This document shows, piece by piece, positions 11,937-21,910 of a stretch of 64,000 nt of DNA; positions within the stretch are counted from its first letter, which is position 1, and the number at the start of each line of letters is the position of its first letter. The position numbers were made by a program, and so were the translations under genes. The DNA comes from Polychytrium aggregatum (Eukaryota; Chytridiomycota; Chytridiomycetes; Polychytriales), in assembly GCF_025602895.1 (NCBI RefSeq), contig NW_026516257.1, positions 62,001 to 126,000 on the forward strand, written 5' to 3'. The notes below the pieces were generated by a model. The model had not been told where the DNA came from and searched no databases. It saw only the letters and a list, made by a program, of their open reading frames with translations.

Positions 11937-12022
11937 TTTGGATGGTAGAATAGCGATCAACTGGCAAGTGTGGGAAAGGTCCGAGCGATGGAGGCCGCGA
12001 AGGAGGGGCGGGGCGGGGCCGC

Positions 12023-12030
12023 AATTTATA
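12023..12030 (-). promoter_or_regulatory. TATA box of HSP90
   Basis: On the minus strand the sequence reads CCATATAAATTGC, containing TATAAATT, about 90 bp upstream of the HSP90 ATG. It is the only good TATA match in that interval. Confidence 0.6.
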
Positions 12031-12116
12031 TGGACTCGCGCAAGATCGCCGGCGGAGGCATGAAAAGAAAAAACCGCAGCGGCGGAGCGGGGCTGGGGGG
12101 ACGAAAGGATTGAGCG

Positions 12117-12139
12117 TTCCGCTGCCTTCTGTGGGCTTC
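12117..12139 (-). promoter_or_regulatory. Step-type heat-shock element upstream of HSP90
   Basis: Three TTC triplets start at 12117, 12127 and 12137 on the plus strand, which are GAA units on the minus strand exactly 10 bp apart. This is the known step-type HSE layout, nGAAn(5 bp)nGAAn(5 bp)nGAAn, bound by HSF trimers. It lies about 90 bp upstream of the TATA box and about 180 bp upstream of the ATG. Function is inferred from spacing and context. Confidence 0.55.
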
Positions 12140-12697
12140 CGCCGTCTCCGCCGCGGCCTCGGCACGCTCTCGGCGAGGTGTCCATGCACAGCGAGATGCA
12201 GCTCGCCGCGCCAACCGCGTGGGCGAGAGCGCTCTCGCCACTCTCTCTCCTCGCCGATGCCTCGCTGCTGCCGCCTCGGTCCTCGCTGTCCTCCCGCGCA
12301 GCCGCCTGCCGCTATTTTGGGATACCCCCGTGCGACGACAGCGCGACACCCGTGCTGCGCTCGCCTGTTTGGCGCCCCTGTGGCTTGGCCCCCCCTGACC
12401 CGCCCGCTTGTTTGGCGCGCTCGCCGTGTTTGTTCTGGTGGATTCGATGGCCTTCGCTGGCTGGATCCGCCGCCCTCGACCCGGCTCGATCGCACTCGAT
12501 CCGCCCATGGCGCCCACGTGCCCGCGTCAGCCCGCCTGGTTTATGCGCTGTCGTGCCTGCGAGTTTTTTCTGTGGACGCTGCTTGCTGATCCTGTTGTCT
12601 GATCCTGTTGTCTGATCCAGTCCCCCGACAGCGAGCGCAGACAGCCCCGCATCTGCCCATCTGCCCATCTGCCCATCTGCCCATCTGCCCATCTGCC

Positions 12698-13325
12698 ATG
12701 CCCTGGAGACGAGTCATCCACAACTTTATCGTCGAGACCCTGTCCAACAATCCTACGTTTCAGCGTTTTGCCCACAAGACAACAACCCACATCAACGACC
12801 TCGGGAAGCAGAGTAATGATCGTCTCAGAGTGCTTGCCCCCCCCCACTTGCTACCGCAGGATCGCTGCAACGGATGCTGTCTTGCCGCACCGTTCACTCG
12901 GCATAGATTCTTGCTTCAACGACACCGGCCGCCTCTGGTCTGGACCGCATCTGCTGACAACTGGCGTCGCTCTTGTTTGCAGCCGGCAAGATCGCCGAGT
13001 CAATGAACGACCAACAAGCTAACAACGAAACTGCAGAGAAAATCAAAACGGTGAGCCAAAGCCGTAGAGCCTCGGACATGCATTTATATATCTGGGAGAT
13101 TCACTGAGCCGCACTCGTTCGCTCATGAGTCACGGCGGCCATGAATCCGTCGCCATCAAGTGAAGACGGCGGCCTCGTTTGTGCAAGCTCGATGGGCATT
13201 CCAGGAGCTTTGCTCCGTGCTGCCTCTGACTGACCGTCTCCTCCTGACCACTTTGCCAGTTTGCCGAGGTCTTTGTCTCTGAATTCCAGGATGGGTGGCG
13301 GCGGGTTTTTGGTGGCAAGCGATGA
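12698..13325 (+). CDS. Small conserved-looking 82-aa protein (NCBP2AS2-like)
   Basis: Three exons, 12698..12812, 12983..13050 and 13260..13325, with GT-AG ends, form 249 nt (82 aa). The protein starts MPWRRVIHNFIVETL and ends QDGWRRVFGGKR. The layout is an Arg/hydrophobic N-terminus followed by a polar helix and a FxxxFxxEFxxGxRR-like C-terminus. It resembles the small NCBP2AS2 family of animals and fungi, a group of poorly characterised, possibly mitochondrial proteins. The resemblance is from memory of the layout and is weak. The gene is divergent from HSP90. A chance assembly of three short frames is the alternative, but all joins keep phase and the stop follows a Trp/Arg-rich helix. Confidence 0.5.
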
Positions 13326-13891
13326 GCAACCAACCGACGCCGCCACAACTCCATCCGATCTCTCCCGATACCTCTGGCTCCGCAGCACCCCAAACACAAA
13401 TCATCCCTCTGCAGCCCGTCTGCGCTGGTCTCGCCGAGCCCAACGCCTCCGAGTGTCCCTTCATGCATCGACGCTCATATGTATGCCTTCATGCATCATC
13501 GGCCGACATCTGGGGTTGCCGCTATCACCATAATCATGATTCAGTCCGTCGCCTCCACCGCCTGCAACCACGCCACTGGCGACCATGGCACTGGAGTCGA
13601 TCGGCCATGTGCCAACAATCCGCTGTCTCCAGACACTTCAACACGGCCCGCTCTATCCAGGCGCTCTCAGCACAGTGTATTTTTGGACCAAAAAGAAAAA
13701 GTGCAAACGAGGTGTCTAGCGATCCGATTCCGGGGCTGGGGAGATGGGAGCAATGGCCTGCGCCGGATGCTTCACCGACAAGCAGAAGAAAGGAGGAAAG
13801 GCTTTCGGGCATCGGGCGAGTCGACTGCGACTGGAACCCGATTCCAGAGCTGCAACGATAATATGCATACAATCAGGACCACAGGCCGACT
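13326..13891. other. Convergent intergenic region
   Basis: 566 bp between the small gene and the syntaxin stop. A plus-strand frame (from 13322) crosses it but has no recognisable content or codon bias. Confidence 0.4.
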
Positions 13892-15891
13892 TCAGGAGAA
13901 GATCACGATCGTGAAGATCACAACGATGACGCCCAGCAGGATCATCAAGTAGCATTTGCGGGACTGGGCCCGCAGCTGTGCTTGGCTCGCCGTTCGCAAC
14001 TCGGTCGTTGCATCTTCCATGTTGATGGCGACACTTTCGACGTTGGATTCGATGTTATCTGCATGTGCGAAAGGGAGTGCGACATCGGGACGATACTGAG
14101 GAGGCTGTGCTTTGCTACTGAGCCCGGCAATAGCTGGCCATGTCCGTGCCAAGTCGAAATTGCAGCGCGAATCTACCCTCCCCATCCAAGCCACCTACCC
14201 AGATGGTGCTGCTGATCGTTGACAATCGTTCCCAGATCTCGAAAGATTTCATTGACTTCGACGATGGACTGCTCGATCTGACGAATTGCTCCGTCGCGCT
14301 CGTTGATCAAGGCCTCGTTGAACTGGAGCTCGGACTCGACGGCATGGATCTGCAGCCTGTGAGTTGGGATTCCCAGAGATACAGTGGTGCCATTTGCGGT
14401 TTGAGTTGCAAGTTCCCTCCTTGTGGCAGATATCCATGGAGCGAGTCGCCGCCGCAGTATCTGGATTGGCATGTCGCTCAATCCTGCATGTTCCGTATCC
14501 CAAGCTATACTCCGTCGGAGTCACAGCATAAGGCGCAACCGTGAGGCACCTACCGCTGCTGCTGGCTGATCAGGGGCTGATTCTCTCCGGCGTTTTCGTC
14601 CTCCTCCTCGCTGCATTGTCAGCAAAGTGTCCAAAGAAGATAGTGAGATATTAGCATCCGGAATGCACACCGATCCACAGGTCGTCGAATGTCCCCTGTG
14701 CCCGTCACAGTGTTTTCGAACGTACGCATGTTGGAGGGCCCGAGCACGGATGACGTATTCACGCGACTTGGCTGCCGCGAGCTTGGAGACGCTCTGGAAC
14801 CGGCCCAGCACATCCTCGAAATCCTTCTGGAGCTTCTGATGAGCCATCTTGCGCTGTCGCTGTTGGTACCCCGCCGAGTCGGGGAGCAGGCCAAGAGAGG
14901 GAAGAGAGGGGAAGAGAAGGAAGAGAGGGAAGAGAGGGAAGAGAGGGAAGAGAGGGAAGAGAGGGAAGAGAGTGGAAGAGAGGATGTGTTAGCGACTCAG
15001 TCTCTGTGGTATACTGGCGCCCCCCGCAGATTGCCATCTCCGTGCGTGTCCCGCTTGCAAAGCGGTTGTCGTACGTTATCGTTCTCGAGCTTGGAGAGGT
15101 TTTTGAGATCAATCGTGGTCTGCTTGATCATGTTGCGGGTGGCGTTGGTCAGCTCGGTCCTGCGGGTAGAAAATCGAACATGGCATCAGATGCTGGACGC
15201 CGCCTCTCGTCTGTCGCCCTGCCTCCAGAAGCGACAGGCCAAGACACTACTCAGCAACGACCGCGATTGGTGCCTGCGCCAAGCCCACTTCCGGGAGTAT
15301 ATCCAGCTTTGCAGCTCCAGAAGACACGACTCTGGGTGCGGAGCGGGATGCGCCGGGATACCTACAGCTTCTTGCGAGCGTCTTCTGAGTCCTTGGCCGT
15401 CCCAAAGTTGGAAACATATTTTTGAATGTGGGCGACGTTGTTGGAGATCATGAAAATGGTATGCGAGGATCGATCCATCATCTTGGAATAGGATCGCTCG
15501 CCGTCCGAGTCTGTCGGGCCGTATCGGTGTATTGAAAGCGCAAGGCAAGAAGCCGGCGAGAGACAGGGGCGGTCAGGTCAGCAACGATGGTCCATCGACA
15601 GCGGCGGCAGAGTGGAGGCCACTGCCGATTCCGGCTGCAACGGTCGGGGGAGTCGACGCAGTACCAACAGCCTCGGCTCAGCTATGCAGGTGGAAATGAG
15701 CCGAGAGCGGGAAGCAGGGGACAGCATGGTCGATGGCAGCGACAACAGGTGTTGGTGTTGACGGTCTGCCATCCGCCGGCTGCCGGTGTGCCGGTCTGGG
15801 ACGGACCTGCGAGGCCCGAAGGCGCAGACTGGAGGTTGATGGCATACTGGCGCGGACTCGATGAGGCTCTGTCAAAATCTCCGAACGACAT
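13892..15891 (-). CDS. PEP12: Endosomal/vacuolar syntaxin (Pep12/syntaxin-7 type Qa-SNARE)
   Basis: Seven exons: 15891..15807, 15510..15366, 15159..15075, 14859..14726, 14610..14554, 14356..14199 and 14058..13892 (831 nt, 276 aa). The N-terminal Habc part includes MMDRSSHTIFMISNNVAHIQ and TELTNATRNMIKQTTIDL, followed by RQRKMAHQKLQKDFEDVLGR. The SNARE motif runs from LINERDGAIRQIEQSIVEVN through the zero-layer Gln in VNDQQHHLDNIESNVESV. A 20-residue anchor (MILLGVIVVIFTIVIFS) ends the protein. It should act as target SNARE for fusion at endosome/prevacuole membranes. The first donor is a non-canonical GTCCGT, so exon 1 is less secure than the rest. Confidence 0.87.
14893..14983. repeat. GA-rich tandem repeat in syntaxin intron 4
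   Basis: Imperfect tandem GAAGAGAGG units on the plus strand. On the transcribed strand this is a CT-rich tract inside the 215-bp intron, upstream of the acceptor. Confidence 0.85.
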
Positions 15892-16726
15892 GGCGGCGGG
15901 TGCAGTCGATAGAAGCGAGAGCCAAGGAGATGAGATGGCGCAAGGACAAGCCAGGCGGGGAGGGAACAACCGTTGAAATCCGCCTGTTTGTCTTGGCGGG
16001 GGCGGCCCAGCCCCGGTCCGAACAAGCGACAGAATACTGCCACTGCCACAGCGTGCGGCAAGCAAATCCCACAGGCGACAACACATACCAGCGCTGCAAT
16101 CGACGGCGCATCGGCGAGAGCAATGGCCATGCAGAAGCATGTAATGACCATGCAGAAGTATGCGGTCCGGTGCATGTTGGCTGCCTCATGGACAACTGTG
16201 CATTCCCGCTGATCCTCTCCGCTCATCCCAGCGACAGCGAGCTGGCCTGTGGCCGATTCCAACCGAACATCGCAGACTGATCCGATCTGATCTTCGACGC
16301 AGGCTCTGGGGACTGATTGACGCCTCCCCTTGAGCAATATGTAGGCCCTCTGCGCAAGTGGCTGCGTGCACTCGCAATATGTCGACCGACGAGTGACATC
16401 ATGCGCTGCCAACAATGCTGTTCCTCCCCGACTGCGAATATGTATCTGCAGCCCGCCTGGATGCACTGCTAGAACGCCGGAATCGAGCATATGTGTGCTC
16501 TAGGGTCTGTATAAGTTTGTCGTACTCTGCCTCCTTGCAAACCGACGGCGTGCATTGCTGAGCCAAAGGCAGACCCTCAAGGCTTTTGTGCTGAAACTCA
16601 TTCGTCTGGAAGCCAAAGCGCACTATCTTCCCTTGGCTGTATGTGAGACAACCAACCCCGCTTCTGCTTCAAGCGACTGTACTCCCCCTGCACTGAACAC
16701 AACGCAAGCTATAGGACCTTGTCGAG
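15892..16726. other. Divergent intergenic region, syntaxin / tetraspanin
   Basis: 835 bp between divergent start codons. Overlapping long frames on the minus strand lack family features. No TATA box is convincing. Confidence 0.45.
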
Positions 16727-17973
16727 ATGCCGTTCATGTCCAAGATTTCGACGTTCTCGTTTAGCCAGAACACATTCTGGTCGGCCACGGGCTTTATGCT
16801 GGTCAAAAACATCCTGCTGCTCATCAACTTCCTATCGATGGTATGCAACGGGTGCGGTCGAGCGACGGGCGGGATTCAGGCGTCAGATTTGGCGATGCTG
16901 GCTGTGCTGTTCATGGGTTGGCCTGGGCTCAGTTGTTTGGCACTCATCGCAGCGAGCAACAAGAGTTCCCCTCACAACGCACTAATCGGTGGCCCCATGC
17001 TGTCTACAATTGCCATTCCCCAGCTGGCCGGCATCATCCTCATCTGTGGCGGCTGCTACATCCAGACCCAAGCGCCCTCAGACGATCTGATCGGCATTTC
17101 AAGCGGAATTGCCGTCGCAGCAATCGTCATCGGCCTCATTGTCAGCGTGGTCTCATTTCTGGGATGCTTTGGCGCTGCCAACGAGAAGGGACTTCTCCTC
17201 AAAACCTACTTTGCCATTCTCATTCTACTCATCATCCTGGAGCTTGGCGTGGGAATCGCTGGCTATACCCAGCGCAACGGCGTAGGTTGCATATTCACGC
17301 TGATTTGGCAGCCGCGGTGGAAGCCTGCGCTCATGCCGCAGTGCTTCCTCAGGTGTGGTGGTGTCATGGTGTCGATAGCAGCGACCCATCTCGTGCTTGC
17401 GCATTCCCATTTGCTCATCTCCTGCTTGCGCATTCCCAGGTTGTCCCACTGCTCGAAACAAACTGGTACCAGCAAGTACAAAACAACAACACGCTGATCC
17501 TGACCGTGGAGAAGTCGGTGCGTTTTATCGCTGCCGCTGTGCTTGCGAGGAGATGCTGGCTCGGTCTGCTGTTGATAGCTCTGGATGGCTGATCGACGCT
17601 TTCTTTCCATTACCAGTTTGGGTGCTGCGGATTCCACAACGTCACCGACAGCCCCCTCCCCACCAACTGTGCCGCCGCTTATGGCTACACCCAGGGATGC
17701 TTCTCGAGTCTGCGGGATGCTCTGCAGGGCTCTCTCTCGACCATCGGTGGCGCGGGTATCGTCATTGGAGTCATTGAGCTGGTTGGGCTCGTCTTCTCGG
17801 TGTTCTTGTTTATTCGGATTGCTGCCAAAGAGCAGGCCACCCGAGGCATCATGAACGACGCCTGGCGCATTAACCGCAACAACATCCAATATGGCTTCCA
17901 GAACTACCAGGTAAGGGGTGCTCCGAGAGGCGATAGGATGTTTGTCGAGTTGCCGACAATGGACAGTGCCTGA
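16727..17973 (+). CDS. Tetraspanin-like four-pass membrane protein
   Basis: Exons 16727..16840, 17024..17281, 17440..17517 and 17617..17973 keep one frame. Membrane segment 1 (ILLLINFLSM) is completed across intron 1 by LAGIILICGGCYI. Segments 2 and 3 are ISSGIAVAAIVIGLIVSVVS and TYFAILILLIILELGVGIAG. The large loop carries the diagnostic FGCCGFHNVT (CCG motif), later cysteines, and segment 4 (GIVIGVIELVGLVFSVFLF). Such proteins organise membrane microdomains. The C-terminus is ambiguous. Reading through gives a stop at 17973, but a GTAAGG donor after QYGFQNYQ (exon end 17910) and an acceptor at about 17989 would give a different tail. Confidence 0.8.
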
Positions 17974-18476
17974 TTTGACATCATGCAGGATTCTCACTGT
18001 TGTGTTCGTATTGTGCCCTGTGTCAGCAGTACGTCTAGGTTGCAGAAGAGCCCACCGAATCTCTGGCCCCGTAATTGCCCTGGACTGATCGACATCCGGC
18101 CAGTCCGCCAAGATCGCTGCTCATCACCAGCATTCTGCACTCAGATCTGCACCCAGCCCCCATCTGCATTCGCTTCAGACATCCACTTGATCCCTCTGCA
18201 CTCAATTCTTGCCCCCACATTCTTGATCCCAGCCAGAACCCAGCACGAATACATCAGCGCACTCATTTTCCCGATTCTGGGCTGTCCTCAGCGCCGCACC
18301 CCTCGGTGGCTGTGCGGTCCTGATCTGGCTGGTGCAAGCGCCGTCTGCGATCCGCCTTTGCCCGCGATCTGAGCCTCCATCCCAGCCGGTCGCTCTTGGG
18401 CTCCGATAACCTCTGTCCCAGATCTGCACCGTCGCTCTGACAAAACGCAAGCCCAGCACGGCGGGTCAGATCGGAA

Positions 18477-19079
18477 ATGCACGAGCCCGAGATTGAGCAC
18501 CCGGCTTGCTCTGGCATCGCCGTCCTGTGCTTTCATCCCAGCGACACACCAGCATCTCTTGGCGGTCGGCCGTTCTCCCATTTCAGCGGCCATTTCATTG
18601 CTCTGCCGAGCCGCACGGCCTTCATTCTCCAAGGTCTGCCGTCGGCCGCACCGCCGGCGCTTCATCCCTGCCTGTTTTCCAAGAGCAGCCAGCCGTCGCT
18701 CTTTTGGACGATCTCGATCTCGACCGAGCCGTCGGAGCCGCCGAGAGCCGTGCTCCCAAATGTCATCCAAGACATTGCGAGGGGTGACTTTGTGCGTCTT
18801 ACGACAGCATACGATGAGTGGATCGAGGACGGACCAGGAAGCCATGGAAGCTGCAGGCCCAACTGCCCGGACAACAGCCCATGTGTCGACAATCAAGGCC
18901 GCGACGAGCAACATGCCGACAACGGTAGCCAGATGAGCCTCGACTTTGAGTGCGACTCGATCAAGGTCGACGATGATGCTCGCGGGGTCATGGCTCGCTA
19001 CTTCAAGAGCGAAAAGTTTCATCCGGACTGTCTGGTGTGCATCGGACAGATGACCCTGGGCGGCTTGGCTCTCTCGTGA
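18477..19079 (+). CDS. Unassigned ORF, possible hypothetical protein
   Basis: A 200-codon frame starting MHEPEIEHPACS. I do not recognise it. The last ~110 codons (from about VLPNVIQDIARGDFVRL to MARYFKSEKFHPDCLVC) have a soluble-protein composition and C-ending codons, while the first half is Ser/Pro-rich and could be noncoding. An equally long frame lies opposite on the minus strand (18288..19022). It could be an exon of a larger gene, or nothing. Confidence 0.2.
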   Translation: MHEPEIEHPACSGIAVLCFHPSDTPASLGGRPFSHFSGHFIALPSRTAFILQGLPSAAPPALHPCLFSKSSQPSLFWTISISTEPSEPPRAVLPNVIQDIARGDFVRLTTAYDEWIEDGPGSHGSCRPNCPDNSPCVDNQGRDEQHADNGSQMSLDFECDSIKVDDDARGVMARYFKSEKFHPDCLVCIGQMTLGGLALS

Positions 19080-19557
19080 TCATCGGCATCATGAGGCAAG
19101 CTGTCTCCGTCGAAGCCAAAGTTGCTGCCTGGATCCCGAATACACATTGTACCTGTTCCAACATGCCCGTGCGCCCGTGTATTGTGACCTCCTTCCACCA
19201 GCAAGCTCGCTTCGTGTGCGTGGGTGGCGGCTGCGGCCGTCCAGCCAACACAGTCCAGCGGGTCCCCCTCCCCCCCCCAGCAACCTGGTCCGGTTGAGCC
19301 GGCTGGGCCCACGACGGCTTTTCGCCAAGGCTGTGCATCGCGCTGGTCGTCGTGGGCGCATGATGCGAGGGCGTAGGAGCTTGCCAAAAGAGGCAAGTGG
19401 CACATGGGGGCACATGGCTCTTTCCCGATCGGGGGATGCGGCCGTGCGGATACATCGCATGGCACTTGCCTCTTGCGGCAGCCTCTGCCATGTGGCTCCT
19501 GCCGCATTTGGGCAGCGGTCCCGCCACCGCGACGCCGCCTGTTGGGCCGAGGAGGAC

Positions 19558-19565
19558 ATAAAAAG
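19558..19565 (+). promoter_or_regulatory. TATA-like box of the C2H2 gene at 19694
   Basis: ATAAAAAG in the context GGACATAAAAAGGGGGGCGG, about 130 bp before the ATG and about 40 bp before a CACCC-type tandem repeat. Function is inferred from position only. Confidence 0.45.
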
Positions 19566-19598
19566 GGGGGCGGTCGCCCACACTGCAGACGACATCAG

Positions 19599-19634
19599 CG
19601 CACCCAACGCACCCAACGCACCCAACGCACCCAA
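19599..19634. repeat. Four tandem copies of CGCACCCAA in a 5' leader
   Basis: Four perfect 9-bp units lie 60-95 bp upstream of the ATG at 19694, probably transcribed given the TATA-like box at 19558. Confidence 0.9.
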
Positions 19635-19693
19635 ACTTGGATCATCAGCTCGAGCCAATACACCCGCCAGTCTCCCCACAATTTACCATCGCA

Positions 19694-20671
19694 ATGTCCT
19701 TCCACACCAGCTCCGCTTCCATGCCAAAGTCCTCGCTCTCCTTCCAGAACTACTTCGACTTTGATCTGGCTTCAGCCAGCCTGCCCCGCAACGACTCGTT
19801 CCAGATCGACATGTCGTGCCCCAGCCCTCCGCCTTCTCCCATCTGCAACGCCGACGGCGACTGCCCCATGCCCAGCATCTTCCTGGACGAGTGCATGCGC
19901 ACGCCCGAGGCCCTCTATGCCGCCCCCGAAATCCTGCCCATGTGCGTCGACGGCCTCTTCGGCCCATGCCACGACTCGGCCGCCCCGGATACTCCCGACA
20001 GCGAAATGATGACCGACATGGCTCCCTCGTCTCCGTCGTCTCCCTCGGTCGCTTCGCCTCTGCAGGCTTGCGTCTCGTCGCTCTTTGACTTTTCCGATAT
20101 CCTGGAGCACTCTCCTGAGCCCTCCACGCCCACCACCGATGCCGCCACGGACATGCTGTCGCCGCTCTCGAGCCCGCCTGCCAATCTCTTTGCCGACCAG
20201 GCTGCCTTTGGCTGCCACCCCTCCGGCCTGGACTTTAGCGCTGCTCTTCTGGCACACATGCAGCTCCATCCTGCCAACGCCTTTGCCTTCGCCGGCCTCC
20301 AGCCTGTCCTGCCCCTGCCCGCATCTCCGGCGTCGCCGCTGCCCTCGCTCTTTGGCGGCCTCGTTCTGCCCGACGGGTTCGTCCTGCCCAGGCCCACCGA
20401 GGCTACCTCGATCGAGTCCGATATGATCACCAACCTTGTCCAGCGCGACCCCGTCACCAAAAAGTACAACTGCCCGCATCCCGACTGCCAGAACGGCTTC
20501 ACCCGCCGATACAACCTGAAGGTGCACTACTCGGCAACGCACGTCAAGCTCAAGAACTTCCAGTGCCCTGCGTGCTGCAAGGCCTTTGCCCGCAAGGGTG
20601 ATCTGCAACGACATTGCGCGCTGAAGCACAAGGACTGCGTCGTGGACTTTTCGGCAGAGGAGCTGCACTAA
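19694..20671 (+). CDS. C2H2 zinc-finger transcription factor, two C-terminal fingers
   Basis: Single exon, 325 aa, starting MSFHTSSASMPKSSLSFQNY. The start at 19694 is preferred over 19637, since the latter lies among leader repeats. The body is rich in Ser, Pro and acidic residues with Phe/Leu clusters (DFDLASASLP, FDFSDILEHS), the look of an activation domain. The last ~60 residues hold two C2H2 fingers: CPHPDC...H-x4-H (TRRYNLKVHYSATH) and CPAC...H-x4-H (KAFARKGDLQRHCALKH). Tandem terminal fingers with a disordered acidic N-terminus are common in fungal stress or nutrient regulators. The specific orthologue cannot be named. A mobile-element relic begins about 290 bp downstream. Confidence 0.88.
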   Translation: MSFHTSSASMPKSSLSFQNYFDFDLASASLPRNDSFQIDMSCPSPPPSPICNADGDCPMPSIFLDECMRTPEALYAAPEILPMCVDGLFGPCHDSAAPDTPDSEMMTDMAPSSPSSPSVASPLQACVSSLFDFSDILEHSPEPSTPTTDAATDMLSPLSSPPANLFADQAAFGCHPSGLDFSAALLAHMQLHPANAFAFAGLQPVLPLPASPASPLPSLFGGLVLPDGFVLPRPTEATSIESDMITNLVQRDPVTKKYNCPHPDCQNGFTRRYNLKVHYSATHVKLKNFQCPACCKAFARKGDLQRHCALKHKDCVVDFSAEELH

Positions 20672-20958
20672 GTGTCCCTTTCTTTCCTACCTGGGCCGCT
20701 TTAGTGCTGCTGCTGGCGAGTAGCCACCTGCCCTTGTATTTTTTTTGGAGTTGCTGGTGATGTCGTTTGCCATCTCCACCTGCCTGTCTATCATACCAAG
20801 GCAGCGAGCGCATTGGCTACCTGTGCCCTCCTGCTCTGTGTCCATCCTCACAGCTCCTCCTGTATCATTCCACCTCCCCCTGTCGAGAAAAGCGGCATCA
20901 AAGATGCTCACTCTTGCCTCACAGTCCTGTCCCTTAATGCGGACATGCTATATCAATA
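20672..20958. other. 3' flank of the C2H2 gene
   Basis: About 290 bp of 3' UTR and flank with a T run (TATTTTTTTTGG near 20740). No gene is seen. Confidence 0.5.
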
Positions 20959-21420
20959 TACAGTCTATCCAGAACGAAACGGGACAGTTCCTTCCTGGCT
21001 TCAGAGGCCTGTAGCCTGCCGAACTTACATAGGCCCCGGTGGCAAGCCATGTGATTGTTTCTCGTCCTGGTTGGCAATCTCGTTGTGTGGTGTATCTACT
21101 CGATCCTTTGGACAGCTCCATGGTGGATTGATATCAAGATACTCGACCTTCTCGATTCGCTTGGCTTCCAGGCACTGTGAGCAGACCTGTGATGTGTTGA
21201 ACTCGTTCACCGAGCACACATGGGTGGGTGAATTGCTCGAAATACCGAGCGAACCTGAGTCTCTGGGCTGGATGCATGCCCCTTCCCTTGCTTCCACGAG
21301 GCATTCCCAAAGGCAATCACCACTTCGGTCTCCTTGAACATACTGTTGGCCACGAATGCGATGAGTGGGTGGGTGTATTGAGGATCAGAAATAATTGGCA
21401 ACTATAACTCAACAGGGTGT
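20959..21420 (-). mobile_element. Decayed mobile element with TnpB/Fanzor-like C-terminal coding remnant (copy A)
   Basis: The minus strand encodes pieces resembling the end of OrfB/TnpB/Fanzor proteins. One frame reads VVIAFGNASWKQGKGHASSP (compare the family pattern with FGxA, then KG, then SxP). After a frameshift near 21230 another reads NEFNTSQVCSQC (compare the (D/E)-x-x-TS-x-x-C-x-x-C zinc-ribbon start), then LEAKRIEKVEYLDI. The expected acidic residue before EFNTS is Asn here, and the second CxxC is not clear, so no active nuclease is encoded. The low-coordinate end begins at TACAGTC, a form typical of Tc1/mariner-type ends at TA sites. A second copy lies at 59023. The family assignment is inference from these motifs. 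Confidence 0.5.
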
Positions 21421-21505
21421 CTCATTTCACTTTGAAACACGGTAAACACTACTCAAAATGAACCGTGTCGCACTATTTGACCTTCTTTAGTCTTGACTAT
21501 GGGCA

Positions 21506-21535
21506 TACAGTTTGTTCGGAGCGAAACGGGGCAGT
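21506..21535 (+). repeat. Third copy of the element's terminal sequence
   Basis: A 30-bp stretch beginning TACAGTTTGTTCGGAGCGAA matches the 20959-20988 terminus of copy A in the same orientation. The mismatches are all transitions (C/T or A/G). The sequence beyond it does not match copy A, so only an element end remains. Confidence 0.55.
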
Positions 21536-21910
21536 CTCCATTTGAGTGCTTTCGCACGTCACAACGCTTCCACGACGCACTCCCAAAGCCAGCCTCAATG
21601 CGAGCGAGCGGACGGGCGGGCGTGTACACAGGGCCTCAACGAAAGGCGGCACGCAATGCTCAAAGACGGGAATTCAAACGTGCAACTGAACTCGTATATC
21701 GTGTGCATCAGTGTCGGTGAATGTATGAAGCCAGCTCACGACCCAGGTTGAAGGGAAAGGATGCATGTCATGGAGGAGTAGTTGCAGGAGATCAGCAACC
21801 ACCCTATCCGTGTTCTTGGGCTTGCTGTCGTTCAAGTAGGCACTGGTGCTGACGGCACGGCTGCCGCTGCTGATGCGAATGCTGTTGGTGGTTGGCGCTG
21901 ATCCATGTTG
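21536..21910. other. Spacer between element relic and ORC2 3' end
   Basis: About 375 bp. It may include further unrecognisable element sequence. No gene is supported. Confidence 0.4.

Larger units (their letters stand above)
11937..12697. other. Divergent promoter region, HSP90 / small three-exon gene
   Basis: 761 bp between the divergent starts. It contains the HSP90 TATA box and HSE, and just before 12698 a tandem run of the 9-bp unit CATCTGCCC (about 12657-12695) in the putative 5' leader of the small gene. Confidence 0.55.
17974..19693. other. Intergenic region with unassigned ORFs
   Basis: About 1.7 kb. Both strands carry open frames of 200-244 codons, typical of GC-rich sequence. Only one plus-strand frame looks faintly coding and is listed separately. 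The right end contains a probable promoter for the C2H2 gene. Confidence 0.4.

Noticed and set aside
9027-11948. 973-codon plus-strand frame opposite HSP90
   Set aside because: It is the reverse complement of HSP90 codons, Leu/Val/Glu-rich as expected from C-ending codons. The sense gene is unmistakable.
17984-18372. Alternative C-terminal exon of the tetraspanin
   Set aside because: The acceptor is plausible but the tail would be a Cys/Pro-rich stretch with no similarity to tetraspanin tails. Left as an ambiguity in the gene entry.
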